Numbered from the stretch's first letter, positions 1-9,653 are shown. The stretch is 64,000 nt of DNA from Butyrivibrio sp. CB08 (GCF_003625485.1 NZ_RAIR01000002.1:124001-188000); one strand, 5' to 3'. Notes: generated by a model not told the origin, from the letters alone. Made by a program: numbers and translations.

Positions 1-841
1 AGCAGAGGACGTATCAAATGCAGTGCAGGAAATCGCATCTGGTGCTACTCAGCAGGCTGACGAGATCCAGAGCGCATCTGAGAACGTTGGAAGAATCGGC
101 GATGCTGTAGGCGATGTGCAGAATTCAACTGGCAGCCTTTCAGATCTTGCAAACAAGATGAAGGAAGCTTCCGAGATTTCAAGTTCCTCTCTTGCATCCC
201 TTCAGGATTCTTCATCTGAGATGACTGCTAAGATCGATGAGATCTCACGTACTATCTCCGCTACACAGGATGCGGTTACAAATATCAACGATAAGGTTGA
301 AGGTATTGCTTCTATCGCAACACAGACCAACCTCCTTTCACTTAACGCTTCCATCGAGGCTGCAAGAGCCGGCGAAGCAGGAAAAGGATTCGCAGTCGTT
401 GCGGAAGAGATCGGCAAGCTTGCTGATGATTCCAAGCAGATGGCTGATGATATCAGAAAAGAGATGGATGTTCTTCTTGAACAGTCCAAAGCCGCAGTTC
501 AGGCAGCTGAAGACGTTAAGCAGGGCAACAACGATCAGCAGATCGCTCTTGGCGAAACACTTGATGCTGTTAACGGAATGCTTGGTGATATCGGAAGCAC
601 AGTTGGTGGTGTACAGCTCATTTCTCAGGGCGCTGATACCTGTGAATCAAGTAAGAACGCCGTTGTTGATACAATGAGTGCTCTGTCAGCTATTTCCGAA
701 GAGAACGCTGCTTCTTCAGAGGAGACAGGTGCTTCCATGCAGGAGCTCTCTGCTACAGTTACTACCCTTGCTGGATCAGCTCAGGGACTTAAGGACATCG
801 CAGAACAGCTCAATAAGGAAATGGAATTCTTCCAGTCATAA
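1..841 (+). CDS. Methyl-accepting chemotaxis protein, C-terminal part (5-prime truncated by window edge)
   Basis: The reading frame is open to the left edge, so only the cytoplasmic signalling part of a chemoreceptor is present. The conserved hairpin tip, which binds CheA and CheW, is visible: [20 protein letters not shown] followed by [20 protein letters not shown]. Flanking Ser/Ala/Glu-rich heptads (for example [20 protein letters not shown] near the end) are typical of the long coiled coil that is methylated at Glu/Gln. No membrane segment or ligand domain lies in the window, so the sensed stimulus cannot be said. A strong hairpin terminator follows the stop. Its presence fits a motile organism, which matters for the flagellum-like proteins at the other end of the window. 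Confidence 0.95.
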   Translation, partial: AEDVSNAVQEIASGATQQADEIQSASENVGRIGDAVGDVQNSTGSLSDLANKMKEASEISSSSLASLQDSSSEMTAKIDEISRTISATQDAVTNINDKVEGIASIATQTNLLSLNASIEAARAGEAGKGFAVVAEEIGKLADDSKQMADDIRKEMDVLLEQSKAAVQAAEDVKQGNNDQQIALGETLDAVNGMLGDIGSTVGGVQLISQGADTCESSKNAVVDTMSALSAISEENAASSEETGASMQELSATVTTLAGSAQGLKDIAEQLNKEMEFFQS

Positions 842-871
842 CATGTCACATATCAATATAATGATATAAAT

Positions 872-910
872 AAAACCGGCAAAGAACTTAATCTTTGCCG
901 GTTTTTTATT
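872..910 (+). terminator. Intrinsic terminator after the chemoreceptor gene
   Basis: A 14-bp stem (AAAACCGGCAAAGA with TCTTTGCCGGTTTT) around a 6-nt loop is followed on the plus strand by a T-rich run. Because the stem starts with A residues it can also work leftwards for trpA, which ends at 942, so it probably separates two convergent transcripts. Confidence 0.85.
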
Positions 911-941
911 TTCTAAAAACTATCTGTCATGTCATGTCACG

Positions 942-1712
942 TCAGGCCATGGCCTCTTTCATGCTCTTAACATATTCACCCACATACTTAGGGCACTCTC
1001 TTCCGTACTTCTCAATGATCTTGATGATGGCTGAGCCTACAATAGCTCCGTCTGATACATCTGCCATCTTCTTTGCCTGCTCAGGAGTTGAAATTCCAAA
1101 GCCGATAGCACATGGAACATCTGTGTTCTCACGGATGGCCTTTACGATTGATCCAAGATCTGTTGTTATCTCTGTTCTTGTTCCTGTAACTCCAAGGCTT
1201 GATACAACGTAGATAAAGCCTTCAGCCTCTTTTGCTATCATTGCTATCCTGTTCTCTGATGTTGGTGCTATAAGTGAAACCAGATCAACGCCGTACTTAT
1301 GGCAGATATCATCAAACTCCTCTTTCTCCTCAAATGGAAGGTCAGGAAGGATAAGTCCGTCAATTCCTATCTCGCTGCAGGTCTTTATAAATACATCTGC
1401 ATCGTAGGAGTAAACAACGTTTGCATAAGTCATAAATACCATTGGGATAGAAACCTCGTTTCTAAGGTCTCTTACCATGTCAAAGATCTTATCTGTTGTC
1501 ACCCCTCCAGTAAGTGCGCGAAGGTTTGCTCCCTGAATAACTGGTCCTTCAGCTGTAGGGTCTGAAAAAGGGATTCCAAGCTCAATAAGGTCAGCGCCAT
1601 TATTGGCCATTTCAATGACAGCCTTCTTGGTTGTCTCAAGATCCGGGTCTCCGCATGTTATAAAGGCAATGAATGCCTTGCCATTTTCAAAAGCTTTTTT
1701 AATATTGCTCAT
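942..1712 (-). CDS. trpA: Tryptophan synthase alpha chain
   Basis: Cleaves indole-3-glycerol phosphate to indole and glyceraldehyde 3-phosphate, passing indole to TrpB through the alpha2beta2 tunnel. The TIM-barrel signature LIELGIPFSDPTAEGP holds the catalytic Glu (about residue 44). The Asp of the enteric FSDPLADG motif is Glu here. The phosphate site is near VSSLGVTGTRTE and IGFGISTPEQA. Length is about 256 residues, normal for the family. A GTG three bases upstream in frame is possible, but the ATG at 1712 overlaps the trpB stop as TGATG and sits behind GGGGAGG, so I use it. Last gene of trpDCFBA and probably translationally coupled to trpB. Confidence 0.96.
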   Translation of the reverse strand: MSNIKKAFENGKAFIAFITCGDPDLETTKKAVIEMANNGADLIELGIPFSDPTAEGPVIQGANLRALTGGVTTDKIFDMVRDLRNEVSIPMVFMTYANVVYSYDADVFIKTCSEIGIDGLILPDLPFEEKEEFDDICHKYGVDLVSLIAPTSENRIAMIAKEAEGFIYVVSSLGVTGTRTEITTDLGSIVKAIRENTDVPCAIGFGISTPEQAKKMADVSDGAIVGSAIIKIIEKYGRECPKYVGEYVKSMKEAMA

Positions 1713-2911
1713 CACTCGTCCTCCCCAACATATGTAACGCCCTTGTATCTTGCGATAGCTGCGCAGTCCTTGTCGCCACGTCCAGAAATGGTGATAACGA
1801 TGATCTCATCCTTATCCATCTTAGGCGCGATCTTCATGGCATGAGCTACTGCGTGGGCAGACTCGATAGCAGGAATGATGCCTTCTGTCCTTGAAAGATA
1901 CTCAAAGGCCTCAACCGCCTCGTCGTCAGTTACTGGCACGTACTGTGCTCTTCCGGTATCGTGGAGGTTTGCGTGCTCAGGTCCGATTCCAGGATAATCA
2001 AGTCCTGCAGATATTGAGTAAACAGGAGCGATCTGACCATACTTATCCTGGCAGAAATAGGACTTCATCCCGTGGAAGATTCCAAGGCGTCCGGTATTGA
2101 TGGTAGCTGCTGTCTCAAAGGTATCTATTCCGCGGCCTGCAGCCTCGCATCCAATGAGCTTAACGCTCTCATCTCCTATGAAATTGTAGAAGCTTCCGAT
2201 GGCATTTGATCCGCCTCCAACGCAGGCAATAACAGCATCAGGAAGTCTTCCCTCTTTCTCAAGGATCTGCTCTTTGATCTCCTTGGAGATAACAGCCTGG
2301 AAATCTCTTACGATAGTTGGAAATGGATGAGGTCCCATAACTGATCCAAGGCAGTAATGAGTGTCGCTTATTCTGTTTGTCCACTCTCTCATGGCCTCAG
2401 ATACTGCGTCCTTAAGGGTAGCAGTTCCGGTCTTTACAGGCACAACCTTAGCTCCAAGAAGCTCCATTCTGTACACGTTAAGAGCCTGTCTCTTGGTATC
2501 CTCTTCGCCCATGAACACCACGCACTCCATGCCCATAAGAGCTGCAGCTGTAGCTGTGGCAACGCCGTGCTGGCCGGCTCCTGTTTCAGCAATGAGCCTT
2601 GTCTTACCCATCTTCTTGGCAAGAAGCGCCTGTCCTAAAACATTATTTATCTTGTGAGATCCTGTGTGGTTAAGATCCTCTCTCTTTAAGTAGATCTTGG
2701 CTCCGCCCAGGTCCTTAGTCATCTTTTCTGCATAGTACAAAAGAGATGGTCTTCCCGCGTACTCATTAAAGAGGGTCTGAAGCTCCTTATTAAACTCAGG
2801 GTCATTCTTGTAGTGGTTATAGGCCTCTTCCAGCTCTATTACTGCATTCATCAGTGTCTCTGGAATGTACTGTCCGCCGTGAACACCAAATCTTCCATTC
2901 TTGTTAGTCAT
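1712..2911 (-). CDS. trpB: Tryptophan synthase beta chain
   Basis: PLP enzyme joining indole and serine to make tryptophan. The PLP lysine is in HTGSHKINN (K87) and the cofactor phosphate loop is GGGSNAIG. N-terminal [15 protein letters not shown] is characteristic of the TrpB1 class that pairs with TrpA. Length of 399 residues is normal. Four bases separate it from trpF upstream and its stop overlaps the trpA start, so synthesis of both subunits is coupled. Confidence 0.97.
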   Translation of the reverse strand: MTNKNGRFGVHGGQYIPETLMNAVIELEEAYNHYKNDPEFNKELQTLFNEYAGRPSLLYYAEKMTKDLGGAKIYLKREDLNHTGSHKINNVLGQALLAKKMGKTRLIAETGAGQHGVATATAAALMGMECVVFMGEEDTKRQALNVYRMELLGAKVVPVKTGTATLKDAVSEAMREWTNRISDTHYCLGSVMGPHPFPTIVRDFQAVISKEIKEQILEKEGRLPDAVIACVGGGSNAIGSFYNFIGDESVKLIGCEAAGRGIDTFETAATINTGRLGIFHGMKSYFCQDKYGQIAPVYSISAGLDYPGIGPEHANLHDTGRAQYVPVTDDEAVEAFEYLSRTEGIIPAIESAHAVAHAMKIAPKMDKDEIIVITISGRGDKDCAAIARYKGVTYVGEDE

Positions 2912-2914
2912 AAT

Positions 2915-3547
2915 TTACTCCTCAATCTTCCTTACGTTTCCTACAAATGCTCTCATTTTGTCCGGGTCTTTTACGCCGTCCGTCTCAATTCCTGAACTTA
3001 CATCAACCGCCATAGGCTTCACATAATCTATGGCCGTGCTGACATTGTCAGGGTCCAGGCCTCCAGCCAGGAAAAACGGTCTCGGGATCTCAATACTCTT
3101 TATAAGATCCCAGTTAAACGCCCTTCCGGTTCCTGTTCCTGAATCCAGTAGATAGTAATCTGGCAAAAGAGCTTCATCCGAAGGCTTACTCTTTAGCTCC
3201 AGAAGATCATCCTTACCCTTTATCTGGACCGCCTTGATGATCTCTTTTCCCGGTGCCAGCTCCCTCAGTCTTCCAATATACTCGCCGTCCTCTGTTCCAT
3301 GAAGCTGCGCCACATCGATAATGCCATCATTTAAGAGCCCCGCAACCACTAAAACCTCTTCATTGACGAATACTCCCACGGCCTTTATATCAGGTAAAAG
3401 AGCTTTCTTAAGCTTCTGGGCTGTTTCCCTTGATACGTTTCTTTTGCTCTTTTCCCAAAACACAAAGCCGATAAACTCAGGCTTTAATTCATTTGCAATT
3501 TGTACATCCTCAGGCCTTGTAAGGCCGCATAACTTAACCTGTGTCAT
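2915..3547 (-). CDS. trpF: Phosphoribosylanthranilate isomerase
   Basis: Amadori rearrangement of N-(5-phosphoribosyl)anthranilate to CdRP. Starts with VKLCGLTRPEDVQIANEL, the family N-terminus with its catalytic Cys, and has GFVFWEKSKRNVS and the phosphate-binding end FLAGGLDPDNV with VDVSSGIETDGVKD. The catalytic Asp lies in the LLDSGTGTGRAFNW segment. Length of 210 residues is normal and the protein is separate from trpC, unlike the fused enteric enzyme. RBS GGGAG precedes the ATG. Confidence 0.96.
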   Translation of the reverse strand: MTQVKLCGLTRPEDVQIANELKPEFIGFVFWEKSKRNVSRETAQKLKKALLPDIKAVGVFVNEEVLVVAGLLNDGIIDVAQLHGTEDGEYIGRLRELAPGKEIIKAVQIKGKDDLLELKSKPSDEALLPDYYLLDSGTGTGRAFNWDLIKSIEIPRPFFLAGGLDPDNVSTAIDYVKPMAVDVSSGIETDGVKDPDKMRAFVGNVRKIEE

Positions 3548-3573
3548 AAAGGTCTCCCGGGCAAAATTCCCCC

Positions 3574-4356
3574 TTAGGCAAGACCCTTAAGCTCTGATAA
3601 TTTCTGTTTCTTATCAGCTGCTCTCATAAGGGTCTCACCTACTAAAACCGCATCGGCGCCAATTTTAAGTAGCGCCTCTACGTCGCTCCTTCCCTTAACT
3701 CCGCTCTCGGAAACAAAGATCACATCTGATGGGATCAGTGCTCTTAGCTTTTTGGAATTGTCAGTATCAACTGTAAAATCCTTGAGGTTTCGATTGTTGA
3801 CACCTATCATTCTTGCGCCGGCATTTAGGGCCATCTGTATCTCTTTTTCATCGTGGGCTTCTACAAGAGCAGAAAGTCCAAGCTCGTCGCATATTGCTAT
3901 GTAATCCTTAAGCTGAGTATCTGACAATATAGAACAGATGAGTAGTACGCAGCTGGCACCAAGAACCTTAGCCTCATAGATCATGTACTCATCTACAACG
4001 AAGTCCTTGCGGATGCATGGGATACTAACCTCCTCTGCGATTTCCTTAAGGTACTCATCTGATCCAAGGAAATACTTTGGTTCAGTCAAGACTGAAATGC
4101 AGTCAGCTCCTGCCGCCTCGTACTGCCTTGCGATCTCAAGATATGGGAAATCCTCAGCTATAAGCCCCTTTGAGGGTGAAGCCTTTTTGCATTCGCAGAT
4201 AAAAGAGATCTCGTCCTTCTTAAGTGCATTCTCAAACCCAAAGTCGCCCTTTGGCATTCCAAGTGCCTTTCCCTTAACTTCCTCTAATGATACCTTTTCT
4301 TTTGCTACGGCTACTCGCTGCCTTGCAACGCCTGCTATCTCGTCAAGTATTGTCAT
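3574..4356 (-). CDS. trpC: Indole-3-glycerol phosphate synthase
   Basis: Closes the indole ring by converting CdRP to indole-3-glycerol phosphate. A 260-residue TIM barrel with the family signatures FICECKKASPSKGLI (catalytic Lys residues), CISVLTEPKYFLGS, IPCIRKDFVVDEYMIYEA, GVNNRNLKDFTVD and FVSESGVK. The order trpD-trpC-trpF-trpB-trpA follows the biosynthetic pathway. Gap to trpD is 10 bp and to trpF 26 bp. Confidence 0.97.
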   Translation of the reverse strand: MTILDEIAGVARQRVAVAKEKVSLEEVKGKALGMPKGDFGFENALKKDEISFICECKKASPSKGLIAEDFPYLEIARQYEAAGADCISVLTEPKYFLGSDEYLKEIAEEVSIPCIRKDFVVDEYMIYEAKVLGASCVLLICSILSDTQLKDYIAICDELGLSALVEAHDEKEIQMALNAGARMIGVNNRNLKDFTVDTDNSKKLRALIPSDVIFVSESGVKGRSDVEALLKIGADAVLVGETLMRAADKKQKLSELKGLA

Positions 4357-4366
4357 AATAAATTCC

Positions 4367-5389
4367 TTACTCTGGTCTGTTACTTACTTCAATTACCTTA
4401 TTCAAAACTTCAAGGGCCTTTCCTGAATCAATAAGCTCTGCTGCAAGCTCAATGCCCTTTGCAAAGCTCTCAGCCTTGCCTCCGATGTAAAGAGAAGCAC
4501 CAGCGTTCAAAAGAACTGCATCTCTCTTTGGTCCCTTGGCACCCTTTAAGATGTCCAGTGTGATCTTGGCGTTCTCCTCTGGAGTTCCGCCAACAAGATC
4601 GCTCTTTTCGCACTTCTTAAATCCAAAGTCCTCAGGAGAAATTGTGTAGGTTTTGTACCATCCGTCCTGGATCTCGCAGATCTTGGTGTTTGAGCTAAGA
4701 GAGATCTCATCAAGCTTGTCCATTCCATAGACAACCATTCCTCTCTTAACGCCAAGGCTTACAAGAACCTGAGCCAGTGGCTCAACAAGGTACTCGTCAT
4801 ATACTCCAAGAAGCTGCATCTTGGGAGAGCCCGGGTTAGTAAGTGGTCCAAGGATGTTGAACACTGTCCTAAAGCCCAGCTCCTTTCTGATGGCTCCTAC
4901 GTACTTCATTGAGGTGTGATACTTCTGTGCAAAGAAGAAGCACATGCCAGCTTCCTTGAGAAGCTCTACGCATCTCTCAGGGCTCTGCTGGATGTTTACT
5001 CCAAGAGCCTCAAGGCAGTCAGCAGTTCCGCACTTTGAAGAAGCTGCTCTGTTTCCATGCTTGGCAACCTTCATTCCGCCAGCTGCTGCAACTAAAGCTG
5101 ATGTTGTTGAGATGTTAAAGCTTCCTGCGTTGTCTCCGCCTGTTCCAACGATCTCAAAGATGTCCATTCCAGTCTCTACCTTGGTTGCGTGGTCTCTCAT
5201 GGCTGCAGCACATCCTGCGATCTCATCTGTTGTCTCTGCCCTTGCGCTCTTTGTGGAAAGAGCTGCCAGGAATGCAGCGTTCTGAGTCTGGCTTGTTTCG
5301 CCACTCATGATCTCATTCATTACGCTGTAGGCCTCGTCGTAGGTCAGGTCTTCCTTGTTTACGATTTTTACGATTGCTTCTTTGATCAT
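4367..5389 (-). CDS. trpD: Anthranilate phosphoribosyltransferase
   Basis: Transfers the phosphoribosyl group of PRPP to anthranilate. The PRPP motif is [15 protein letters not shown], followed by the anthranilate-site segment [21 protein letters not shown]. The metal-binding DE occurs in DKLDEIS. Length of 340 residues is normal, with no fused TrpG glutaminase domain. First gene of the operon, starting behind GGAGGAG and about 40 bp downstream of the T-box terminator. No trpE or trpG is visible in the window, so anthranilate synthase must be encoded elsewhere, if present. Confidence 0.97.
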   Translation of the reverse strand: MIKEAIVKIVNKEDLTYDEAYSVMNEIMSGETSQTQNAAFLAALSTKSARAETTDEIAGCAAAMRDHATKVETGMDIFEIVGTGGDNAGSFNISTTSALVAAAGGMKVAKHGNRAASSKCGTADCLEALGVNIQQSPERCVELLKEAGMCFFFAQKYHTSMKYVGAIRKELGFRTVFNILGPLTNPGSPKMQLLGVYDEYLVEPLAQVLVSLGVKRGMVVYGMDKLDEISLSSNTKICEIQDGWYKTYTISPEDFGFKKCEKSDLVGGTPEENAKITLDILKGAKGPKRDAVLLNAGASLYIGGKAESFAKGIELAAELIDSGKALEVLNKVIEVSNRPE

Positions 5390-5429
5390 GTCTGTTCTCC
5401 TCCTGATTGTGGGCTCTGCCAGAGGTTTT

Positions 5430-5742
5430 TAGGTATAAAAAAACCTTGACAGAAAAGTCTACTATTTCTGTCAAGGACGAATACGTACTGTTTGGTACGA
5501 CACTATCCGCGGTGCCACCTTGCCTTCACGGTTTGACCCGTGCTCTTATAGGATACCTTCATATCCCCGACTACTAACGGGAGTCTTCCGTTGCAGAATA
5601 CTAAGCCTTGGAAAAAGAGCTGTTCCCTGCACCCTCAGCGGTCCATTTGAATACTTGTTTCCAACCTGTTCTCAGCTAACCAGGCTCTCTGTGTGGGCAT
5701 CATAAACTTTATCTCCGCTTCAACGGTTTGAAGTATTAAATT
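5430..5742 (-). promoter_or_regulatory. T-box leader, tryptophan-specific, upstream of trpD
   Basis: On the minus strand the leader has the near-invariant T-box AAGGTGGCACCGCGG (about 5511-5525), which pairs with the acceptor end of uncharged tRNA. Stem I shows the GAGAG element, a small CCTG/CAGG hairpin, and then AAATGGACCGCTGAGG. The TGG at 5643-5645, just before ACC, sits where the specifier codon lies in other T-boxes and reads as tryptophan. A terminator hairpin closes the leader at 5437-5476. Uncharged tRNA-Trp should favour read-through into trpDCFBA. Boundaries are approximate. Confidence 0.92.
5437..5476 (-). terminator. T-box attenuator terminator
   Basis: Ten-base stem CCTTGACAGA / TCTGTCAAGG followed on the minus strand by seven T residues. 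It lies directly downstream of the T-box sequence, as expected for the regulated terminator of a transcriptional T-box. Confidence 0.9.
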
Positions 5743-5748
5743 AGTGAA

Positions 5749-5777
5749 ATCATACCATCTGCCAAAGGGCATGTCAA
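5749..5777 (-). promoter_or_regulatory. SigA-type promoter of the T-box/trp transcript
   Basis: Minus strand: TTGACA at 5772-5777, a spacer of exactly 17 bp, and TATGAT at 5749-5754. The start of transcription would be near 5742. The -35 box touches the T-run of the preceding terminator, so the two transcription units are packed very tightly. Confidence 0.88.
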
Positions 5778-5815
5778 TAAAAAAATGGGACAACAGAAAA
5801 TTTCTGCTGTCCCTT
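5777..5815 (-). terminator. Terminator after the OYE-family oxidoreductase
   Basis: Minus-strand stem GGGACAGCAGAAA / TTTCTGTTGTCCC followed by a T-run, six bases past the stop of the 5821-7887 gene. Confidence 0.87.
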
Positions 5816-5820
5816 ATTAT

Positions 5821-7887
5821 TTAAAGTCTCATGGCAACTTCATATGCTCTCCAGATTACTGAGCGAAGGTTTCCGATCTGCTTGCAGTCACCAACAAAGT
5901 CCATGTTGCTGGTCCTGTCATTATCCCTGATAACCGGATCAGGAACGTATCCTGCGGAGCTTATTACGCTGTCGCAGGCTATCTCGATCTCTTTTCCATC
6001 CTTGTCTGTGCAGATGATGGAGCCGTCCTTAACCTCCTTAAGACGGGTCTCAAGGTAGACTGGAGTCTTATGAAGAGCAAAGTACTCGCGAAGGTATGAG
6101 CTATTAGCAAGACATACTCCTGTCTGTGAAACAAGGTCATCCTTCATCTCTACGATAACCGGGTTCTTGCCCATAAGAGCCAGCTCGTATGCTATCTCAC
6201 AGCCTGTAAGGCCACCGCCGATAACAGCTACTGTATTGCCAACCTCTGCGCCCCTTAGGAACTCACAGGCCTCTATCATCTTCTCATGTCCTGGAACATT
6301 TTTAAGGATCCTTGGCTTAGAGCCTGTAGCAATAACGATATCGCTCTTTCTTCCAAACTTTCTAGGATCTTCAATCTCTGTATTAAGGTGCACCTCAATG
6401 CCAAGTACTTCCATCTGTCTTCTGTACCAGGCAAGAAGGTCACGAAGCTTACCCTTGTAGGACTCAGCACTGGCTGCAATAAAGGTTCCTCCAAGCTCTC
6501 CGCTCTTTTCGTAGATAACAGGGTTGTGGCCCCTGAGCTTAAGAACTCTTGCTGTCTCCATTCCGCCAATACCGCCGCCTACGATATGGATAGTCTTAGG
6601 GTGCTTGGCCTTTTCTATGAAGTGCTTGTCAGTCTGCATGGTCTCAGCATTAACTGCGCAGCGTGCAAGGTGAAGTGAATCAGAAAGTGCCTGATCATTA
6701 GGAACTCCCTTGTAGTGGCACATGTTAAAGCAGCCGTTGTGGCAGAGGATACAAGGTCTGATATCCTCTTCCTTGTCTTCCATGAGCTTGGTAACCCACT
6801 CAGTGTCTGCAAGGAATGGCCTTGCAAAGCCTGCGCCGTCGATCTCTCCCTTGGAAATAGCATCTGCTGCTACTCTTGGATCCATTCTTCCCGCACAGAC
6901 AACAGGAACATCTACCTGCTTGCGGAGGTTTATTACATCCTGAAGGTTGCAGTTCTCAGGCATATAGATTGGTGGATGAGCCCAGTACCATGCATCATAG
7001 GTTCCGTTGTCGCAGTTGAGCATATCGTAGCCAGCATCCTTAAGATACTGCGCTGCCTTAACTGACTCCTCAAAGTCTCTTCCTGCCTCAACGTAATCCT
7101 CTCCAGGAAGGGCTCCCTGCCTCATTCCCTTGGTCTTACTGATGACACTGTATCTAAGAGAAACAGGGAAATCGCTTCCGCACTGCTTCTTGATTTCCTG
7201 AACTATCTCTACTGCAAAGCGGTATCTGTTCTCAAAAGATCCGCCGTATTCGTCTGTTCTCTTGTTGACGTAAGGAAGAGTGAACTGGTCAAGAAGATAT
7301 CCCTCATGAACAGCGTGAACCTCAACGCCGTCAACACCAGCTTCCTTAAGGAGCTTTGCACTCTTACCGAAAGCTTCTACGAACTCCCTGATCTCTTTTA
7401 CAGTCATCTCTCTGGATGGTACCTTATCAGACCATCTGTTAGGTGATGGGCTGGCTGAAGCAGTGATCTTATCAAGATCCATAAATGGCTTACTAAGAAC
7501 GCGAAGTGCTCCGTTAGTATAGAGTTTCTCCATCATGCTGCTGATGGTAAAGGATCTTCCAAAGCCAGCTGTAAGCTGCACAAAGAGCTTAGCTCCAGTC
7601 TTGTGGAACTCAGGCATCCACTGCGCCAGCTCCTGATACATCTTCTTGTTGGTGTAAAGCCACTGTCCAAACATAGGATTATAGACTGGCTGACATCCAG
7701 GAAGCACAAGACCTGCGTTGTTCTTGGCAACCTTTAAGATAAACTCAGCTCCCGCCTTGTCAAAGTGGTTCTTTTCCATCCATCCAAAAAGATCTGTTCC
7801 ACCCATGGATGTCAGTACGATCCTGTTCTTGATCTCAAGGTTACCTATCTTCCATGGTGTAAATAATGACTGTAAACTCTGGTCCAT
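5821..7887 (-). CDS. NADH:flavin oxidoreductase / 2,4-dienoyl-CoA reductase-like Fe-S flavoprotein
   Basis: A 688-residue fusion as in FadH, BaiCD and trimethylamine dehydrogenase. Residues 1-370 form the FMN-binding Old Yellow Enzyme barrel with the HAVHEGYLLDQF motif (His191, His194). Cysteines at 379, 382, 386 or 390, and 410 form the linker 4Fe-4S site. Residues 432 onward are a Rossmann FAD/NAD(P) domain (HIVGGGIGGMETARVL, and a second VAVIGGGLTGCEIA). Such enzymes reduce activated C=C bonds of enoates, dienoyl-CoA or bile-acid-type substrates; the substrate here is not predictable. Nineteen bases downstream of the patatin-like gene, so likely co-transcribed with it. Confidence 0.9.
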   Translation of the reverse strand: MDQSLQSLFTPWKIGNLEIKNRIVLTSMGGTDLFGWMEKNHFDKAGAEFILKVAKNNAGLVLPGCQPVYNPMFGQWLYTNKKMYQELAQWMPEFHKTGAKLFVQLTAGFGRSFTISSMMEKLYTNGALRVLSKPFMDLDKITASASPSPNRWSDKVPSREMTVKEIREFVEAFGKSAKLLKEAGVDGVEVHAVHEGYLLDQFTLPYVNKRTDEYGGSFENRYRFAVEIVQEIKKQCGSDFPVSLRYSVISKTKGMRQGALPGEDYVEAGRDFEESVKAAQYLKDAGYDMLNCDNGTYDAWYWAHPPIYMPENCNLQDVINLRKQVDVPVVCAGRMDPRVAADAISKGEIDGAGFARPFLADTEWVTKLMEDKEEDIRPCILCHNGCFNMCHYKGVPNDQALSDSLHLARCAVNAETMQTDKHFIEKAKHPKTIHIVGGGIGGMETARVLKLRGHNPVIYEKSGELGGTFIAASAESYKGKLRDLLAWYRRQMEVLGIEVHLNTEIEDPRKFGRKSDIVIATGSKPRILKNVPGHEKMIEACEFLRGAEVGNTVAVIGGGLTGCEIAYELALMGKNPVIVEMKDDLVSQTGVCLANSSYLREYFALHKTPVYLETRLKEVKDGSIICTDKDGKEIEIACDSVISSAGYVPDPVIRDNDRTSNMDFVGDCKQIGNLRSVIWRAYEVAMRL

Positions 7888-7906
7888 TTGCCGTAATCTC
7901 CCACAA

Positions 7907-8755
7907 TTAGTCTTTTAAGTATTCTATGAGCTTATCAAGGTTTTCTGTTGCAGCTTCTCTTCCAAGCTGATAAACCCTCTCAAGCTCATTTGGATCTTTT
8001 TCTATTGCACTTATATTAAGGGGTGCCTTGGGTCTTAGAACAAAAACCCTGCCCTCATTTTCTCTGTTTCTTACATAGCGCTTCTCGTCGTTGTACATAA
8101 GATAGCGCTCCTGCATGCACTTTATCATCGCAGGATACTTACGAAGCATCACCCTTGCAAGTCCCATGAATTTCTGCTTACCCTTGACGTAGTCTATGGG
8201 CTGGGTCTCAATCACAAGGATCCTGCCGCACTCTTTTCCCTCCATGAACTTAAGAGGAATTGAATCAGATATCCCGCCGTCAAGGTATACACCGCCGTCA
8301 ATCTCAACAGGCCTTGAAACCAGTGGCATAGAAGCCGAAGCCTGTATCCAGGTGATATCCTCTTTTTCTCCGTCCACGCATCTGTGGTAAACAGGGTCTC
8401 CCGTCTTAAGGTCAGTGGCCACGCAGTAGAACTCCATTGGGTTTTCCTTAAATGACTTGATATCCCACTTATCGAGATGGTATGGAAGTTCATCGTAGCA
8501 GAAAGATACGTTGTAGATGTCTCCTGTAAGAAGAAGAGACCTTACGCTGTGATACCTCTTATCGGAGCAGTACTTCTTGTTGTAGCGAAGAGCTCTTCCC
8601 TTCTGGCCTGACTTGATGTTGCAGCCAAATGTGGCTCCCGCCGAAACTCCAACAGCCACGTCAAAAGAAATATCGTTTTCCATAAGGACGTCCAAAATGC
8701 CGCAGGTAAACATCCCGCGCATTGCTCCGCCCTCCATTACAAGCCCTTTTCTCAT
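7907..8755 (-). CDS. Patatin-like phospholipase family protein
   Basis: Serine lipid acyl hydrolase of the bacterial patatin/RssA-YjjU type. The oxyanion loop is GLVMEGGAMRGMFTCG, the nucleophile elbow GVSAG (Ser38), and the catalytic dyad Asp lies in YLDGGISDS (Asp159). No signal peptide, so cytoplasmic or peripherally membrane bound. Length of 282 residues is typical. RBS GGGGAG precedes the ATG. It shares a transcript with the downstream flavoenzyme, which hints at processing of lipids or lipid-like substrates, but no substrate can be named. Confidence 0.9.
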   Translation of the reverse strand: MRKGLVMEGGAMRGMFTCGILDVLMENDISFDVAVGVSAGATFGCNIKSGQKGRALRYNKKYCSDKRYHSVRSLLLTGDIYNVSFCYDELPYHLDKWDIKSFKENPMEFYCVATDLKTGDPVYHRCVDGEKEDITWIQASASMPLVSRPVEIDGGVYLDGGISDSIPLKFMEGKECGRILVIETQPIDYVKGKQKFMGLARVMLRKYPAMIKCMQERYLMYNDEKRYVRNRENEGRVFVLRPKAPLNISAIEKDPNELERVYQLGREAATENLDKLIEYLKD

Positions 8756-8796
8756 ACTATCTCCCCTGTAAACTCGCTATTATCAATTATATAACA

Positions 8797-8823
8797 AAAA
8801 AAGCGCCCCGTTAAGGGCGCTTT
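8797..8823 (-). terminator. Terminator after the secreted protein gene
   Basis: Minus-strand stem AAAGCGCCC / GGGCGCTTT followed by T residues, 14 bases past the stop at 8837. It separates this gene from the patatin/OYE transcription unit. Confidence 0.85.
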
Positions 8824-8836
8824 ATAAGCATTTTAC

Positions 8837-9517
8837 TTAGATATCCTCTGGAAGAGGAATGTTTGAAACTGAGGTATAGGTCACTACCACATCATCGTAG
8901 TCAGATACGTTCATGCCAACCACTTGGTAGTTGGTGCTTCCGCCGTGGAAGGCTGTTCCTACATCAGCGATATTTACTGTATCAAAAGCTACTGGCTTGC
9001 CATTCTTAAGGAAGATGGTGCGAACTCCTACTCCCTGTACATCATACTTGGAATAGTTGGTTGCAGACAGCTCTACAAGGCCGTCATTTTTCTGAGCATT
9101 TACAGAAACATGTGAGTATGCGCACTTATCTGTAGGAGCGGTGTTGTAAACATACTCAAAGCTTGCAGCTCTTTTCACTGCTTCAGTTGCAAACTGTCCA
9201 TAAAGGATGAACTGCTGGCCGTTCTTTACAGCATCTGAGTAGTCGTTGACTCTCCTTAAAACTGTTCCGCTCTTATCCTTTGCAAGAAAATCAGCGCTGA
9301 TCTTGATATCGCTGCCTGTGGTATTGGTTGCCACAACTACGTAATATGTAAAGAACCCCATTCCATCAGGGATCAGGTACTCATCGTCGATAGTAATGTC
9401 AGTACTTACCTCATTTTCTGCGTATGCTATTGTAGCTGGAACTATGTCGGATTCAAAATAAAAGACTGAAAGAATCATCCCCAAAGCGATAAGAATGGAA
9501 AAAAATCTTTTCTTCAT
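8837..9517 (-). CDS. Secreted protein of unknown function
   Basis: I do not recognise the family. The chosen start, MKKRFFSILIALGMILSVFY, gives a signal peptide (basic n-region, hydrophobic core, likely cleavage near IAYAEN) and lies 8 bases after GGAGGAG. Upstream in-frame starts would bury the signal. The mature part of about 190 residues is predicted to be beta-rich: TYYVVVATNTTGSDIKISAD and VSVNAQKNDGLVELSATNYS resemble FxLYD or DUF5067-type immunoglobulin-like modules that carry polar, Tyr-rich strands. It has its own terminators on both sides, so it is a single-gene unit. Confidence 0.7.
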   Translation of the reverse strand: MKKRFFSILIALGMILSVFYFESDIVPATIAYAENEVSTDITIDDEYLIPDGMGFFTYYVVVATNTTGSDIKISADFLAKDKSGTVLRRVNDYSDAVKNGQQFILYGQFATEAVKRAASFEYVYNTAPTDKCAYSHVSVNAQKNDGLVELSATNYSKYDVQGVGVRTIFLKNGKPVAFDTVNIADVGTAFHGGSTNYQVVGMNVSDYDDVVVTYTSVSNIPLPEDI

Positions 9518-9578
9518 AGCCATCTCCTCCGACAAAATTTTTAGTAACTTTTGCTTCGTTACATTAATCATTATCGAA

Positions 9579-9616
9579 GAAAAAAGTGCCGTTTTCCATA
9601 GGGAAACAGCACTTTT
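9579..9616 (-). terminator. Terminator after the GT39-type gene
   Basis: A 16-bp stem (AAAAGTGCTGTTTCCC with GGAAAACGGCACTTTT) with a 3-nt loop and terminal T residues on the minus strand. It lies 38 bases past the stop at 9654 and ends the DUF5722/GT39 operon. Confidence 0.87.
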
Positions 9617-9653
9617 AATGGTCTTTTAAGAAAGGTACCATTCTGTTTAGAAA

